Source of the DNA: Nereocystis luetkeana
Taxonomy: Eukaryota > Sar > Phaeophyceae > Laminariales > Laminariaceae
DNA length: 64,000 bases
Assembly: GCA_031213475.1 (NCBI GenBank)
Contig: JARUPZ010000012.1
Span: 9,940,727 to 10,004,726, forward strand
Direction: 5' to 3'
In this document: one piece after another, positions 10,470 through 22,919 of the stretch
Layout: each line of letters begins with the position of its first letter
Numbering within the stretch: position 1 is the stretch's first letter
Notes under the pieces: generated by a model
What the model was told of the DNA's origin: nothing
Database searches by the model: none
The model's input: only the letters and a program-made list of their open reading frames with translations
Position numbers and translations under genes: made by a program

Positions 10470-12560
10470 TCATTGTCGCGCGAATAATGCCTGATGTATT
10501 CTGATTGGTGTATTGGTGTGATATATGTCGCTGCAAATTGTCCAACGGGCACATGCGGAGGTTTTGCGCTGATCGGAGCAGATGTCGATGGTGGCCGTGT
10601 CAGTGAACAGCGCCTTTTCCGCGTTGTGCATGTAGACGCGGTGATTTGCGCTGTATAAACCCACCAAAGTTCGTCGATGAAGACGTGGGCAGTGGCCGTG
10701 GCGATGAGTGTCTTGTGCTTGAGGCGTAGAAGTCAGAGCGGAGGCTGGAATGTTCGTTGAAGGTGGCTCAATGTAGTCATCGGTGGTGGCGACGCCGGGA
10801 TTGTTTGATGTCGGCGAGGACAGGGTAGGCCTGCTACCGCGGCGGCTGCAGTGGCCAGTATCGAGGGGCCGAAGTGGTCGGCGCTGACGGTGGCGCCTGG
10901 GCCGCTTTGTAGTGGCAAGAAAGTAGATGGGTTTACCGTCGAAGCGGCTGCAGACGTCGGTGGTAGAAGGTCCAAGGTAGTCGAGTTGATGATGTACAAG
11001 GACTAATTGGTAGCGGATCGGAGGGAGTACGCCAGCGGGTGGTTTATCGCCAAGCGTCGTGTGGCAGGCACACGAAGCAATGGTGGTCAGAAGGAGCCTA
11101 AAGGAACGGATCGAAAGGTGGTGGAGCATAGGGGCCTAGCGCGTTATTCCTACGACCAGCCTGTAGTCGTAAAATACTCGACGCGGAAAAAACGAAGGCT
11201 GCATGCTACGATAGAGGTGCACCTAATATTTTCTGAATATCTTCACGGAAGGAATTATTTGATCCCACCCGACACCTGACCTTGAGAATACTGAACGTAT
11301 AACCCGGCGAACATGGCACCCGGCGAACATAGCACCCGGCGAACATGGCACCCGGCGAACATAGCACCCGGCGAACATGGCCATGGCTTAGGTATGTATC
11401 GAGACACAGTGCAAAGCACAAACTGTACAAAAGTATTTCAGTAGAGGAGCCGATTTAATCAGAATTAGTTTGTCCAACACGCGCTACCTCTATCGCAGCA
11501 AGCGTCGAAGGACGTCATCAGGCTCGATGGGGAACTCGGGAAGATGGGACGTAGATGATGCATGAAGGGCGTTCAGACAATGTTGTCGAGGGCGATTTTG
11601 ACTCAATGTCATCAGGGTCGACGGCGGGCTCCGGGGCGTGGGACGTAGACGAATACAATCGTCGAAGCAGAAGGCGTCGACGTCGATCGAAGTCGATGGC
11701 TTCCTGCAGAAAGCGGTCGTTCTCTTGCGGACTGGGGCTGCTGGTGGTCGTACCAACGCCTATTGGAGGCAGCACAGGCATTTTGTGCTGTCGATGAAGC
11801 GCGGTCCGGGGCAGTGCTCGATGGTAAAGGGCGCGTCGGAGCTTGGGTCGTGGCGAAACTCTGGTCGCGAAGCGCACGGGGGGTGGGGGGGTCGACGGTC
11901 TTGATAGCGTGACTGTAGGTGTCGAAGGCCGCGGGGGGTCGATGATCTTGGAGGCGTGGCTACTGGTGTCGAACGAGAAAAATCATAGTCGGGGGTGATC
12001 CGAGGGTTTCCACCGGCGGCGTCAGAGCGATGGTGGCTCTGGGAAGAAATGAAGGTGTGACAAAGGATCAGGAGGGGCTGATGCGGAGGTGTCAATTGTG
12101 GGTATTGGGGAGACGATTGGCGGCCTGTACGACAAGCCAATAGAAGCTCCAGTGTCCACGACGTCATTCCAGAGTTGGCGAGCAATCCGGCGGTGGTGTC
12201 GAGGGTCGAAATAGGCCCGGCAAAGTTTTGGGACGCAGAAGGGCCGAATGTGTCCACGGGTGGTGTGCCACGGTGAACGTCGACCACGTTGTCGTCGGTA
12301 AGGGCAGTGAGTGGTGGAATGGCATCCATGGGGTATGAGGAAGGGAGGAGCAAGCTCGCCCTATTAATAGTCGATGTTCGGAATGGAAGGCGCGCAGTAT
12401 GCACTGTGAAAAGATAGTGGAGGGGCAGAAGGGAGGGAATCAAGCCAATCCAAGCCGATATCCGGGTCGGAAGGCTCGTTAGCGGATACGAAACACAAAC
12501 TGAAAAGACGGGAACAGCATTAAGGTCGTGGTGACGTGGAAGGGAGGGCGTCAAACCCAC
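10470..12560 (-). other. long minus-strand open frames of unknown nature
   Basis: Minus-strand frames of 219 codons (10470-11129) and 266 codons (11760-12560) are open. The second has an internal Met followed by AIPPLTALTDDNVVDVHRG, preceded by a TTAATAG-containing stretch. Both are rich in Pro, Ser, Thr and Arg, and overlapping frames are also open, as expected of GC-rich decayed or non-coding DNA. I recognise no domain. They could be remains of an old mobile element's structural region. I do not call a gene. Confidence 0.25.
11302..11381. repeat. 16-bp tandem repeat, five units
   Basis: Five perfectly phased 16-bp units ACCCGGCGAACATRGC, in which the variable base alternates G, A, G, A, G. 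The alternation suggests growth as a 32-bp dimer. Confidence 0.92.
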
Positions 12561-13075
12561 TCACACCGGTACCCGGGTCGGAAGGCTCGTAAGCGGCAAA
12601 ACAAAATCACGGGCTCAGAAGAAGGGAGCAGTGGAGATGGTGAGTGGACGCGTTCTACGATAGAGGTAGCACATTGCCGTTATTTTTTTTCTGTGTGACG
12701 GGGTTCCTTAACCCAGAATCTTCAGAATGCCAATTTTGTTTCGAAAAATGTATTTTTGTATACTTGGGCCATGGGATTATTTATCGGGATGCACTTTGGT
12801 TTTGGCTGAAGTCAGTGTTCGGGTGAGGTGTGGAGCTCCTAAAGTGAAGAGCCTCAGAAAAATTAGGGTGAACCTCTATTGTAGAACGCCTCGGTGATGG
12901 GGAGGAAGGGAGGGCGGACAAGCCCACTCGAGCTGGTACCCGGCTCGCTCGGCAGACGCACGAGTGGAACAAATATTAAGTCAGCTAAATAAACGGCAAG
13001 CGTGGTAGAGCGGGAGGGAGTGGCAACGCCCCCATCCAAGTCGATACATAGTCCAGAAGGCTCATGATCGGGATG
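12425..13075. repeat. degenerate ~110-bp tandem array interrupted by a MITE
   Basis: Four units share 'gggaggg..tcaa.cc..tc.a.cc..ta.ccgggtcggaaggctcgt', near 12430, 12537, 12900 and 13010. The middle of the array is occupied by the family II element at 12650-12889, so the array predates that insertion. Confidence 0.6.
12650..12889. mobile_element. family II MITE, copy 2
   Basis: Terminal inverted repeats are GCGTTCTACGATAGAGGT and ACCTCTATTGTAGAACGC, with one mismatch over 18 bp. The interior is shared with 45119-45364: 'aatgccaat.ttgtttcgaaaa', 'ccatgggatt' and 'tcatcgggatgca'-like phrases, then 'gagctcct..agtga.gagcctcaga'. Length is 240 bp. There is no open frame, so it would depend on another element for movement. 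Confidence 0.82.
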
Positions 13076-13079
13076 AACA

Positions 13080-14020
13080 AATCACAGGATCATATGGTGT
13101 ACGCGAACAAGAAAGCTAAGCGATGGGGAGTGGCGAAAGTAGCTCCAATCGTGGGTCCCCCGGGACGGAAAGGGGCTTCAGAAAGATGGAATATGGGGGG
13201 GCACCTGTTTGATGTTTACCGGTTACAAAACGTACTTGTGGCAGACTAAGTCGCGGCGCAGGAAAAACTTCTAGGGAACGGTGAAAGATGGGACGCCAAG
13301 TGGCGCGCCGGGGTGGAAATGACAAAGACGGTGTAGACGGAAGCGAGGTTGCTTAGGCGCCAGTGATTCGGAGTTGGAAAGTGTAATCCGTTGATGGGTG
13401 GTCGCCGAGGAATGCGTAATGGCCATCGGTGGCTTGGGTCCGGGAAAAGGTGGGATGAATAGCTCCGTCGAGAAAGGGCCTCGACAGCCTTGTGTAGGTG
13501 GGTCGGAGAGACAGGTTGTGCCATTGTAGTCGCTAGGGGGGGGGAGGTGCCTTGAGCGTTGGTCGAGAGCCGACTCAACCAAAATATCCATCGGGGGGGC
13601 GGTTGTTATTCTCGAATGGTCGGCGTTGCTGAGGAGGCGGTGAATAAAAGGGGGAAGGATGTCTCGGGCGGTGTCGAAGAGAGCGGCTGCTATTCCCAAA
13701 TGGTCGGCATTGCCGACGTAGGTGGTTAAAGAGGGGGGGTGGTGTCTCGAACGATGTCGAGGATTCGATCCATAAGTTCGTCTCGGAAGGGGCGTCAGTA
13801 GTCCCTGAGTTATTGGCATCACCGATGATTTCGGACGACCCCGGAAACGCCGTGCATGGCATGGAGAGAGGAGATCGATAGCCAGAGGCTACATCGCGGT
13901 GACAAGGGCCACATAGCGGCCGGAGGCGGTGCACGCGATGGAAGCGGTGGGAACCCGCGCAAAGATGTTGGTCGGAAGCTCGCGGTTTCGATGAGAGCGG
14001 TATAGACCGCAGGATAGAGT
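13080..14020. other. no confirmed gene
   Basis: Minus-strand frames of 110-188 codons are open but are repeat-like and rich in Arg, Pro and Ser. No domain recognised. Confidence 0.3.
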
Positions 14021-14215
14021 ATAATCGGTAGGTCGTGGCTTCGATGGAAACGGCGGAGACCGGTGAAAATAGTCTGGTCCGTAGACCGTGGCTTCGGTTA
14101 GGACGGCGGAGACCGGTGAAAGAGGCTGGTCGGTAGGTCATGGCTTCGAGGGGAACGGCGGAGACCGATGGAAAGAGTCTGGTCGGTAGGCCGTGGCTTC
14201 GTTGGAAACGTATGG
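14021..14215. repeat. ~51-bp minisatellite, about four units
   Basis: Units of 50-53 bp follow the pattern TCGGTAGG(T/C)CGTGGCTTCG, then 'gaaacggcggagaccg.tgaaa.agtctgg', starting near 14027, 14078, 14128 and 14181. Because the period is close to 51 bp it keeps a frame open on the minus strand. I take that as a consequence of the repeat. Confidence 0.8.
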
Positions 14216-14971
14216 TCCAAAGAGGGTCGAGCTGATCCCGGGGTGGTCGGTAGGTGGTGGTTTCGGTGCAAACCGTGAAGACCGGACAAAACGTGCCTCT
14301 TTAGAAAGGCGCCGGGTTGGAAGGGGGCAGGAATCGGTCAAGCGATTAACTGAACGACGGTTCCTGTGGTGGGTAACCAATATCGTGCCGTTGTTGGAAG
14401 GAAAGAAGCGAATAGGCGAGGGGAGTGGGCATCGATTCGGGGTGAGTGCCGTCTCGAAGGTCCCGCAAGGGTCCAAATAGACGATTCAGGGAGCGGTAAG
14501 GAGGTCGACGGGTAGCGGCTCGAACGCTCCGCAGGGGTCAAGGTAGTTTGTTGTGGAGAACCGAACGAATCTCCACCGTTTGTTGGCCTCGACGCCGATG
14601 TCCTAGGTTCAGTCGTGGCGTCGATTCCAGTACTCTCGAGAACTCGAAAAACACAAGATTAGCTGCTGAGTCGCGGTGTCCCTTCACAGCTTAGTCTTGT
14701 GCGGCATCGTAAAGTATTCGATATAGTCGTAAAAACCAACGCGGGAACATATGTCCGAAAGGTGCCACTGCAAAACCTTGGGCGAAGGTTTGCGGGTAAA
14801 TCGTCCGAGGAATAGCCTCGGGCGTAGACTGGCTGCGGTATGCTGCCGGGCAGTGATAGGAGACGGTGGTCGCTTGGACTGTCGCATGGCGTCCACGGGA
14901 GAGAAGCTAGGCTAATGATCCCGGTTATGGCCCCAGTGTCGCGGGGGAAAGATTGGCAGGGACGCGTTTCC

Positions 14972-14989
14972 GGGGGGGGGGGGGGGGGG
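14972..14989 (+). repeat. G homopolymer (18)
   Basis: Plus-strand G run. A shorter G-rich echo, also preceded by GCGTTTCCG, follows about 90 bp downstream, so the flank is duplicated. Confidence 0.9.
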
Positions 14990-15199
14990 TACTCTTTCGT
15001 GCTTGCCTCAAGTCATTTGACCATTGATCACGCATCTCTTTCGAGACGAAGCGTTTCCGGGGGGAGGGGGGGTATGGTTTGGCGAGGATACCTGTGGGGA
15101 CCTCTACTTGAGCCTCTGGTGACTGTACAGCAGGGGTTAACTCGCTAGGAGGTGCGTTTCCTGAGGTCCGGGGACTCCTAGCTCGAGTCGCTTTGCACG

Positions 15200-17440
15200 A
15201 CATTTGGTAGGTTGACGGGGCACAGGGCTTTGTGCATTTTTTGTCAAGTGTGGTCGCGACTCTTCCGCCATATTAGGCGGGACTACCCCCTAGGCCCAGG
15301 GATAGGTGTGTGGTTAGTACGGAGTGGTAAGTTGTTGTCGATACGGAGCACGCGGTTATCCAAGTAAAAGCTGTTAATAGTTTTCCACGGGGCTGGCGCA
15401 CGTCCTGTGACGAGCGCAAAGCGAAACGATGACCCGGTTGGTGAGGCAATAGAGTTGTGCCGGAAACCGGAACCGCTGGTAGCCGCGACCGTAGATATGT
15501 AAATATTCATTTCGTCTGCAGGGATATCAGCGATGGTTGGCAAATTACGGCCTTGCTTATCATAAAGAAAGAGCGTCGAGCAGAGCATCCTGGTGAGGAT
15601 CGACGTGTAAACCTCTTCCTACCCACATCGCAAGGCAATCACTTGAACAAGGGAGTCAATACTCGGTAAAGCGATAACTGTTGAGATGGGTGAGAGGAGG
15701 GTGGTGTCGTTGGGGGTGAGATGGACGGAGCCGATCCTGATGGAAGTGAAGCTGGCCCTGAGTCCCGAATAGTACCCTTTTGCTGGTGGTGCTGTACCGG
15801 TATCAAACGTGCAGCATCGAACGTAGAGGCGCCGAACTCGTGATCGGCCGTCCATGCTGCCGCTGCTGTTACTGTTGTCGTCGTAGCTGCTGTCCATCGT
15901 CAGGCATGTCCGATGCTTCGCAGAGTAATGTATCCCTCTACTCTTCACTCTGCACCCTACGTGACCACAAGAAGCCGGTGTTCATCTTGAGCACGTACGG
16001 CATGTGCGCGCGGAGCTGGCGCGCAGAGGCGAAAATAGAGGTGCTGCCGCAGTGCCAAAGCGTCGCTATCACGGCATACAAGTTGATAAAGACGGCGTCG
16101 CTCATATCTAGCTGGCAATTCTCGTCGTAGGTTGTGTGCTCCTGTGTAAGGTTCAGATAAGTGTCAACATGGGTGAGGCGCAGACTCCAGGGCCGTTGTA
16201 AGTGTGTGTGCCGGTTGCAAGCCGCCAAGGTTGCGACGATTTCGGGAGACCAATGCAGGCACCGGGGGCGGCGAAAATATGAGGCGGGTGCGACCTTCGT
16301 CGCGGCCAATTCGGTAGCGCCTGCATGGTAGGTGACTTTGCTGTTGAAGCGCCACATGTCTGCTTTGTACGGGCGAAAATGCAATATTTCTGCTGCGTGC
16401 ATGCTTGTCCGTGGTTCCAATTTGCCCAAGCAAGGCATTTTTACAATATCCCGTTGCTCGTGGTACTTGCGCTAGCTGTACCCGGCGAAAGCAAAGAGGG
16501 AACGGTCAACGTTGTTGGGGTGTGGCAAAGGAGTAATTTAGTTTGTTTCAGCTTAGCAACAGGTTCGTACGTATCCATACTGGCATATATGGAGTACACT
16601 TTACAGACTAGGTAATGTGCAAGAGTACGTTATACCAATTAATTGAATTTATAAAACAAACGATGCTACGTTCATGGAGTGGTCGTGTAAACTGTAGACA
16701 CTCGCTTCTGCAGCATTGGCGTGCCGAGTCACTGAGCGGTAACTACATCGTATATTGTGATAAAGTCCACATGTAATGATGTGGGAACGTATGCGCGCCT
16801 AGGACTCTTAGAAAAAGTGATGTCACACCTCTCAAATGAGGTGCACAAGGTAAATATGGGGAACCGCAATACTAATTGTTGTCTGGGTTCCTCCCTGTCT
16901 ATCACTGTGCCCTCCTCCTGGTTTATGTACCCTTTTCCACCTGGTTTCTGTACCTTGCCCTAATTCATGCTCTTGGTGGAGGGAAAGTGACAGCATGAAC
17001 TAATAAAATGATGGACGAGCATCTCAGCACCGACACACCTGCCCCCCTAGGAGGCAACCCCCTCCACATATAACGCCGTTGGTAGGGCAGTGATCTAAAC
17101 GCCTTCTAATCAAACCGGAGTCCTCGGCCTTCGATATGGCCACCTCAGACGCCGAGACCGGAAATATGATTCCCTCCAGGGGGAACGTCGAACTGGCTCG
17201 ATTGCACCCGATTATTTCGGGAAATATGTATCCAACCTCAACAGACAAAAGCCGCGATGGCTACTACATACAGAGTATACTGCCGCGACGACAGCCATTT
17301 ACAACCGCAACGAACGGCCTTCTCCGCCGCCTCGTGTCATCTCATTCGAGCTTGGCCCCCCTTGCCGTCCCTGATTACCGCGCCCAACCACTGCGCCCAC
17401 CATCCTGCGCGTTTTGCTTGAGCTCGCTGTGCTCCAACGT
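15200..17440. other. no confirmed gene; open frames on both strands
   Basis: Minus-strand frames at 15283-15588, 15619-15948 and 15938-16438 read smoothly (for example LDMSDAVFINLYAVIATLW). They do not join through convincing splice sites, and plus-strand frames overlap them. I see no family signature. They might be exons of one unrecognised minus-strand gene or decayed mobile DNA. Confidence 0.25.
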
Positions 17441-17499
17441 GCTCACCTCTCTGCGCCTTCCTCCTGAGCTCGCCCCGCCCTACTGAGCGCGCCTACCTA

Positions 17500-17715
17500 C
17501 AACTTTTTGTGCCCCATCGCACCCACCCCGTGACATCTCTTACGTTGAGGCTGCTGTGCTCCTACCCCGTTGCACACGCCACCCCCGGCTTCCGCGACCA
17601 CCTGCCTGCACCTTTTTGTGCTTCATCGCGCCCACCCCCCCGACGCTTCGTTCTTTGAGGTGGCTGTGCTCCTACCCCGGTGCACACGCCATTCCCGGCC
17701 TCCACAGGCCCGACC
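17500..17715. repeat. ~110-bp tandem duplication
   Basis: The phrase GTGCTCCTACCCCG followed by TGCACACGCCA occurs at about 17554 and 17665, and 'ctttttgtgc..catcgc.cccacccc' occurs at about 17502 and 17612. The array is C-rich. Confidence 0.75.
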
Positions 17716-17819
17716 CATGCACTCTCGACTGCGCCTGTGTCCACCAGGGGTCAGACGCTCCCAACCGCGACTACCGAGCTCGTACCCTTGCGCCTAATTG
17801 TCTCTCTTTTTGATATTAT

Positions 17820-18575
17820 GGTTCTCACCTTTCCCCCTTTCGTGCATACGGCGCGTCTACGGCCTCGATCGGCAGGCGCTCAACCACAGTTAACCTGCGG
17901 CAACTTACGTGTTGGTTTCGTTGAGTTTTCTACTCTGAAATTTCGACCCAACAATCCCCAACGTCGCAGCCCCAGCGTAACGCAAATGAATCTCAAGGCG
18001 CCGCTGTGGATAGCTTATTTTTGCTCCTCGGCTGCACTCGATATGTGTTTCTTGTCATTTTCCTGGACTTTGGGGGGTGGGTTTCCTGCTCGGTGTGTTT
18101 CTGGTTTGTTTGTTGTTTTTCTTGGGCTGGGTTGGGGGTGGTTTTGACGCATGTTTTTCTACCTAACCCCCCACTCAGTGTCGGCTGGTCTGGGTAATCG
18201 GGCCCCTCATTATTGGCTCAGGACATGTTCCCAGAGTTGTGGTCTGGTCTTGGGGGGTTATTGGCGTATTCCGTGTTATTTTCCTTCTCGTTCTTGGTAT
18301 TCACTTTCGCTTTCCCGTTAATCTTCCTCGCCCTCCACCCCCTTGCGGGTGGCATGGCGATGGCTTTTGCTGACGATTTATTCCCGTCTCTTAGGGCTAG
18401 GCCTTCCTTTCTTTCGTTTTTTTTACGTACCTTGTCGGCTTCGTTGCCTCGCCGTTCAGAGGTGTAGGAGTGGGTGTTTGAGGAGCCGCATCTTCGACTC
18501 GTGTTCTAGTTCGTGGAATCGGGGTTTCCATGAATTTCCCGTAATTCTGCATATACGGCTCATCAGAGTGGGCTA
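17820..18575 (+). other. no confirmed gene
   Basis: Two plus-strand frames (to 18147 and 18213-18467) encode hydrophobic, Phe/Leu-rich stretches. T- and G-rich composition explains the openness. No domain seen. Confidence 0.3.
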
Positions 18576-18859
18576 ATGTTATGATACTTCCTTGAATGAG
18601 GCTGAAAGCCCGATAATTACCTGGGCTCGAGTATTGGGATCGTATTTGTAGTACTTGGGGGGCGTATTATAGATTGAAAACCAGGTGTTTTCCCAGTGGG
18701 CACGAGCTTGGCTCTCAGTCTCCCCGTCCACGAAAGGAATAAAGAATAGAGCTGATCTTCTTATATCTCCAAGCAAACAACGCGCATGTGAGTACCAACG
18801 AGTACCGACCTAATAAGCAAACCTGTTCAGGGATACAAAGTGTCCCGACCCTCGGATCT

Positions 18860-19735
18860 TAACATGAGAGCAACAGCGCAACACTGCTGTGTTTCCCTCG
18901 CAACAATACTTGGCTAGGATGACGGCTCTAAGGGTAGCAGTTTACGGGGCCGGTGTCACACCTTCTCGCAGCAGCAGCCTCCTTCCGACCCGCGCGCAGC
19001 AAGGGTCAAAACAGGGCTAAAAAAAGGGTTTAATCCGCATTAACGCAGCACGGCAGACTAAAATACTACAGCAGTACTGCGCGCATTGAGGTTGCGTCTC
19101 CTAACCACGAACTGCTAGTTCCACGCAAGCAAGCACAATGACACACGGTCTCGGTGGTAGGGAGTGTGGCAACAAGGGAGGGAGATTTCCGGGGGTTCGA
19201 CAACTATGGTTGACGGACGAGAGCAACAACGCAACACAACTGTGGTTGTATTTCCCTCGCGACAACTGTCGACGAGGGTTAACCCTATCTATGCGGGTAA
19301 CGGTTTATGGGGCCTTGGGCACACCTTCTAGCAGCAGCAGCCTCCTTCTGATCCGCGCGCAGCGAGGGTCAAAACAGGGCTAAAGAGAGGGTTCAATCCG
19401 TATTAATGCAGCATGGCAGACTAAAATACTACCTGGTACAGCAGTACTGCAGGTATTGAGGTTGCGCCCCATAACCACGAAATACATATTTCACGCAAGC
19501 ATGATGGCACACGGTCTGGTTGCAGGGAGTGTGGTAGCAAGGGATGGAGACTTACGGGGGCTCGACAACTGTGGTTGATGGACGAGAGCAACAGCGCAAC
19601 ACAGTTGTATTTTCCCTCGCAGCAATTGTTGGCTAGGACTACGCCTATACGGGTAACGGTTTACGGGGCCTTTGGCACACCCTCGCGCAGCTGCAGTCTC
19701 CTTCCGACCCTTGCTGCGCGCGGCGTGCTTTCGAG
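18860..19735. repeat. ~360-bp tandem repeat, about 2.4 units
   Basis: Units start at GAGAGCAACAACGCAACAC-like sequence near 18865, 19219 and 19583. Each carries 'gggccttgggcacacctt', 'cagcctccttctgatccgcgcgcagc', 'actaaaatactac' and 'caagcatgatgacacacgg'-like blocks. Units differ by substitutions and small indels. The third unit ends within the CTG-rich exon candidate downstream. Confidence 0.85.
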
Positions 19736-19756
19736 CGAAATTTTTGTGCCCGTGCG

Positions 19757-19918
19757 TCAGAAGTCAGAAACTCTTCGTGCGCGGGCTTCCATATTTGCGA
19801 ATCTTTCCGATCGAGCGGCAATTACTCTGAGACCTTGCACGGCGTCAAGAACTTCCGATTTGCCTTCGCGGTGCTGCTGCCGCTTTGCTGCTGCTGCTGC
19901 TGCCACTGCTGCTGCTGC

Positions 19919-19954
<36 letters not shown>

Positions 19955-19961
19955 GTGTTGT
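19757..19961 (-). CDS. possible terminal exon with Gln/Ala runs
   Basis: A minus-strand frame follows a plausible acceptor (tatcaatcag). It encodes a Gln run, an Ala run, then RQQHREGKSEVLDAVQGLRV and a basic stretch ending at a TGA at 19757-19759. The poly-Gln and poly-Ala come from an imperfect CTG run (about 19872-19951). The non-repetitive 45 residues read like protein, but I know no match and no upstream exon. It could equally be non-coding. Confidence 0.28.
19872..19951 (+). repeat. imperfect CTG microsatellite, 10 perfect units at its end
   Basis: CTG units on the plus strand with a few interruptions (ccg, cca, tt). The last ten are perfect. Confidence 0.85.
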
Positions 19962-22677
19962 CTGATTGATAAGTACTTTGATTTACTATAGAGCAGGAAA
20001 CAGCCTTGCAATAAAACGCCAAATAAATGATGTATCACAAACTACTCCATGGGGTGAAGACCTTGCCTTCAGAAGCGACCTTGCACGGCCGTTTGCGAGC
20101 GGGCAACGACCTCATTCAAGCCGTTACCCAGTCCCGCTGAGCAAGCCATGCTTCTACAAGGGCGATCTCACTTTAGTTACGATCGATGCGCTGTAACCAA
20201 TTTGCAAAAAAAAAAACGCACCTCGTACCGACTCTGGCACAAGCGATTGTCTACAAGCGATTGTCCCGCGGGTGGGGCTGGGTCGCGTAACTCAAGGCGC
20301 AGGGCTCCGTTGAATCCGAAAGTTGGCCGCTATTGATTCGCACGGTATACATGTCAACGTCGGGAGCGGTTTGGGACCAGATTCCGCGAGGATTAGAGTT
20401 TCCTTGTGACGGGGACAGATATGAATTTCCCCTGTAGAATACCCTATTAGGTACACCTAGGGAATTGGATGGCAAACGTTGAAGTGATTGGTGACGGCTG
20501 CAGCGGCGGAAGATCGAGTGGGAAACGTCGAGAAAAAAATAAGCTAGGAACAACGGGAATGTTTTCCAGGGTGTAAAGGGCACGTGAAAAGACAGGGAAC
20601 GCCGTTAATCGAGGGCCATCGAGGAGACGTCGCAGTCCGGGTAGTGTAACAAAGGAATATCGGTTTATAATACGCACTACAGATGGCGTACAGTCGTGTG
20701 AATGCAGCGTTGGTGACGTTTGCACGCACTCATGAAGGCACGTACCGTAGCGGGGAGGGGGGAGAAGAGCCTGCTATGTGACCCCGGATCTGAGTTACGA
20801 GTGGGAAGGAGAGAGAGAAGAAGATGTGCGAAGATAACAGTAACAAGGAAGGCACCATCAGCGAGTCAACATTCGTAGAAGCCAGTGCGCATAGCTGTTT
20901 GGGCCGATACATACGAGTGCTTCTCGTCGATTCCACACAAGGTCGCATGTTTATTTATAGCAAACGTCCCTCAACGGTCAGGAACAGCCTGGAACGTTTC
21001 GTGCGTATGATTTCCACGCGGCATGACGGTTGCATGTGAAGAATTCCTGAGGCTGGCATATCTTACGACGCGTACCTGCTCCGCTGTAATGGTTGGAAAC
21101 GGCAAAGACATGCCAATCAGGTTAATACCCTGTTTGCTGAGAAGGTTCCCGCGCTACGCGTGACACAAAATGAGCGAAATAAACCATGATTTTCGAGATT
21201 TTTCAGCGCGCATGGCGGAGACAAGAGAGACAATTGAGACATGCCGAGTTCGGGGAGCTAGGTAGGAGGGCGCGCCTGCATCGGGATCGAAAAAGGAACG
21301 CATAGCATAGGCGGGTCGCTTCATGGATGTTCTCAAAACGGCCGATACCAAAGGAGCTGGGCGGGTTACTGGTCCGCAGAACGTTGTGGTCAGTGACCGG
21401 GTCGGGTTTCATTATCCAAGCATGGGCGTGCGCTTTAATGGGCAGAAAAGGTGCCTCATACGAGGCCATTTGGGAGTGTGGAGAACGGAGAACCCATCGA
21501 ATTGAGCCGCTGCTGGCCTCGACGTATGCATGCCCCGTTTGGTACATTTTGTCTCTTGCGACGTGATCCTTGAATAATACACGACCGTGGGGGCAACCGG
21601 CGGCCGGGCTCCTCACCGCCTATGCGTACGGGTCTCTTTAGCGTGTCCGATGCCCGGACCGCACGAATCGGACCCCTGCTAGGACTGGCATGATACCATA
21701 CGCGGTACCAGGTGTAAAGTACTCTGTACAAGATCGACCGTAATCCGAGCGCCATGCAGAATACCTGCATCCGATCGATCAAAGCGCTACCGGCAAAACA
21801 AAAAAAAACAAGAGACCACAAACACACTACATGGTTCTGCCGCTGCTAATGTAGTGACACACATGTAATCGCAACTACGGTCAAGGCAACTTGGTTGGTG
21901 GGGAGTTAAGTATGCAAAAGAAGTGCCCTACGGCACTGAGGGGGGTGTTAATGCTAGTCACAAAGACGCGTACTGGCAGGTGCTGACGTTCGACACGGCG
22001 CGTATTCACGCAACTAAGCCCTTCGCTGGTAGATAACGAACTACGCAAACGACACCTCCTAAAACTATTACGAAGTACGAAAAGAAGGCGACCCATGCGA
22101 ATACACCAAAGCTGGCATAGTGCGTGCGTAAACTTGCGCGAACCCGAACGCTACGGGTCTGCAACGTTGCGCGTAAATATCAAAAAGGAGTGTACAGGGT
22201 CCGCCCTAAATGTACAGATGTTCACTATGCTACTGGCTCCTGCTCGATTGCGGATTATACGTCCGAAGATGTTTGAAGAAAAATATTAGGTCGTGCATGA
22301 TCCGCACCACCCACGATCTCGAATTAGAGACCCCGTAAAAAGCAGAAACTCACCCCTAAGAAAACCGCGGAACGCGTGCATGACCTTCAACGGAGCATCA
22401 TGCACAAAATCAATACCGACCTGGTAACGTTACGGTAATTTGTTCGTCAACAAAAATATCGCCGAAAAACGTGGGGAAAAAATACGCGTGCGGTCCAAGA
22501 AGCCGTTCTTATACGCTCCTCAAAAAATATCTACTCGTCCACCAGTTCCGTAGTTTTAGCCTGCCCCCCATTGATGAAAGTACGCTGTCGAAGCTAGATA
22601 ACAAATTATGCCGATCGACTTGTGCACAAATTCCGACCAAAAAAAAACACAGAGGACACACCCTTGCGCTGTCGTAC
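19962..22677. other. no confirmed gene
   Basis: Several frames on both strands are open for 60-137 codons, for example minus 21203-21616 and plus 21323-21566. Around 22090-22560 plus-strand frames contain Lys/Arg-rich stretches such as NKNIAEKRGEKIRVRSKKP. I recognise nothing and cannot link them into a gene. Confidence 0.3.
20745..20830. repeat. dispersed repeat B, copy 1
   Basis: It shares 'ggggaggggg..aagagcctgctatgtg.cccc.gatc.gagtt.c.a.t.ggaagga' with 24280-24365 in the same orientation. It is diverged and its extent is uncertain. Confidence 0.5.
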
Positions 22678-22788
22678 CCGTACGACTTTTGGGAAAAGCA
22701 CTCCACTTCACTTAGGGTGGCTGGCGGGCTCCCGGGGGTCGTCAGACGATGGTGCAACACGATCTCTGCGTTGGTGCGCAAGAAACGA
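22678..22788 (-). CDS. possible start of a fibronectin type III domain
   Basis: Bounded by a plausible acceptor (ttgccgtgcag) and a gtacga donor, this minus-strand exon reads TTPGSPPATLSEVECFSQKS near its end. The P-x-P-P-x-x-L pattern is typical of the first strand of an FN3 domain. It lies about 480 bp downstream of the better FN3 exon on the same strand, so it may open a second domain in tandem. Its phase (two bases into a codon) does not join that exon directly, so another exon would be needed between them. Confidence 0.3.
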
Positions 22789-22919
22789 CTGCACGGCAAC
22801 AGGGTGCGGAGAAGGCGGGAAAATGGGAAGCAGAGTGCGTTAGTCTACACGTAGCGACCAATCGCCATCAACAGCACCTCGTCAGAAAAAAGTCCTGGCC
22901 ACGTCAACATCAACATCGG

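Noticed and set aside
11302-11381. CRISPR-like array
   Set aside because: Units are contiguous without spacers and the sequence is eukaryotic.
17070-17150. tRNA-Arg-like string with CTTCTAATC
   Set aside because: The anticodon-loop phrase is present, but stems on either side do not pair and no acceptor stem forms.
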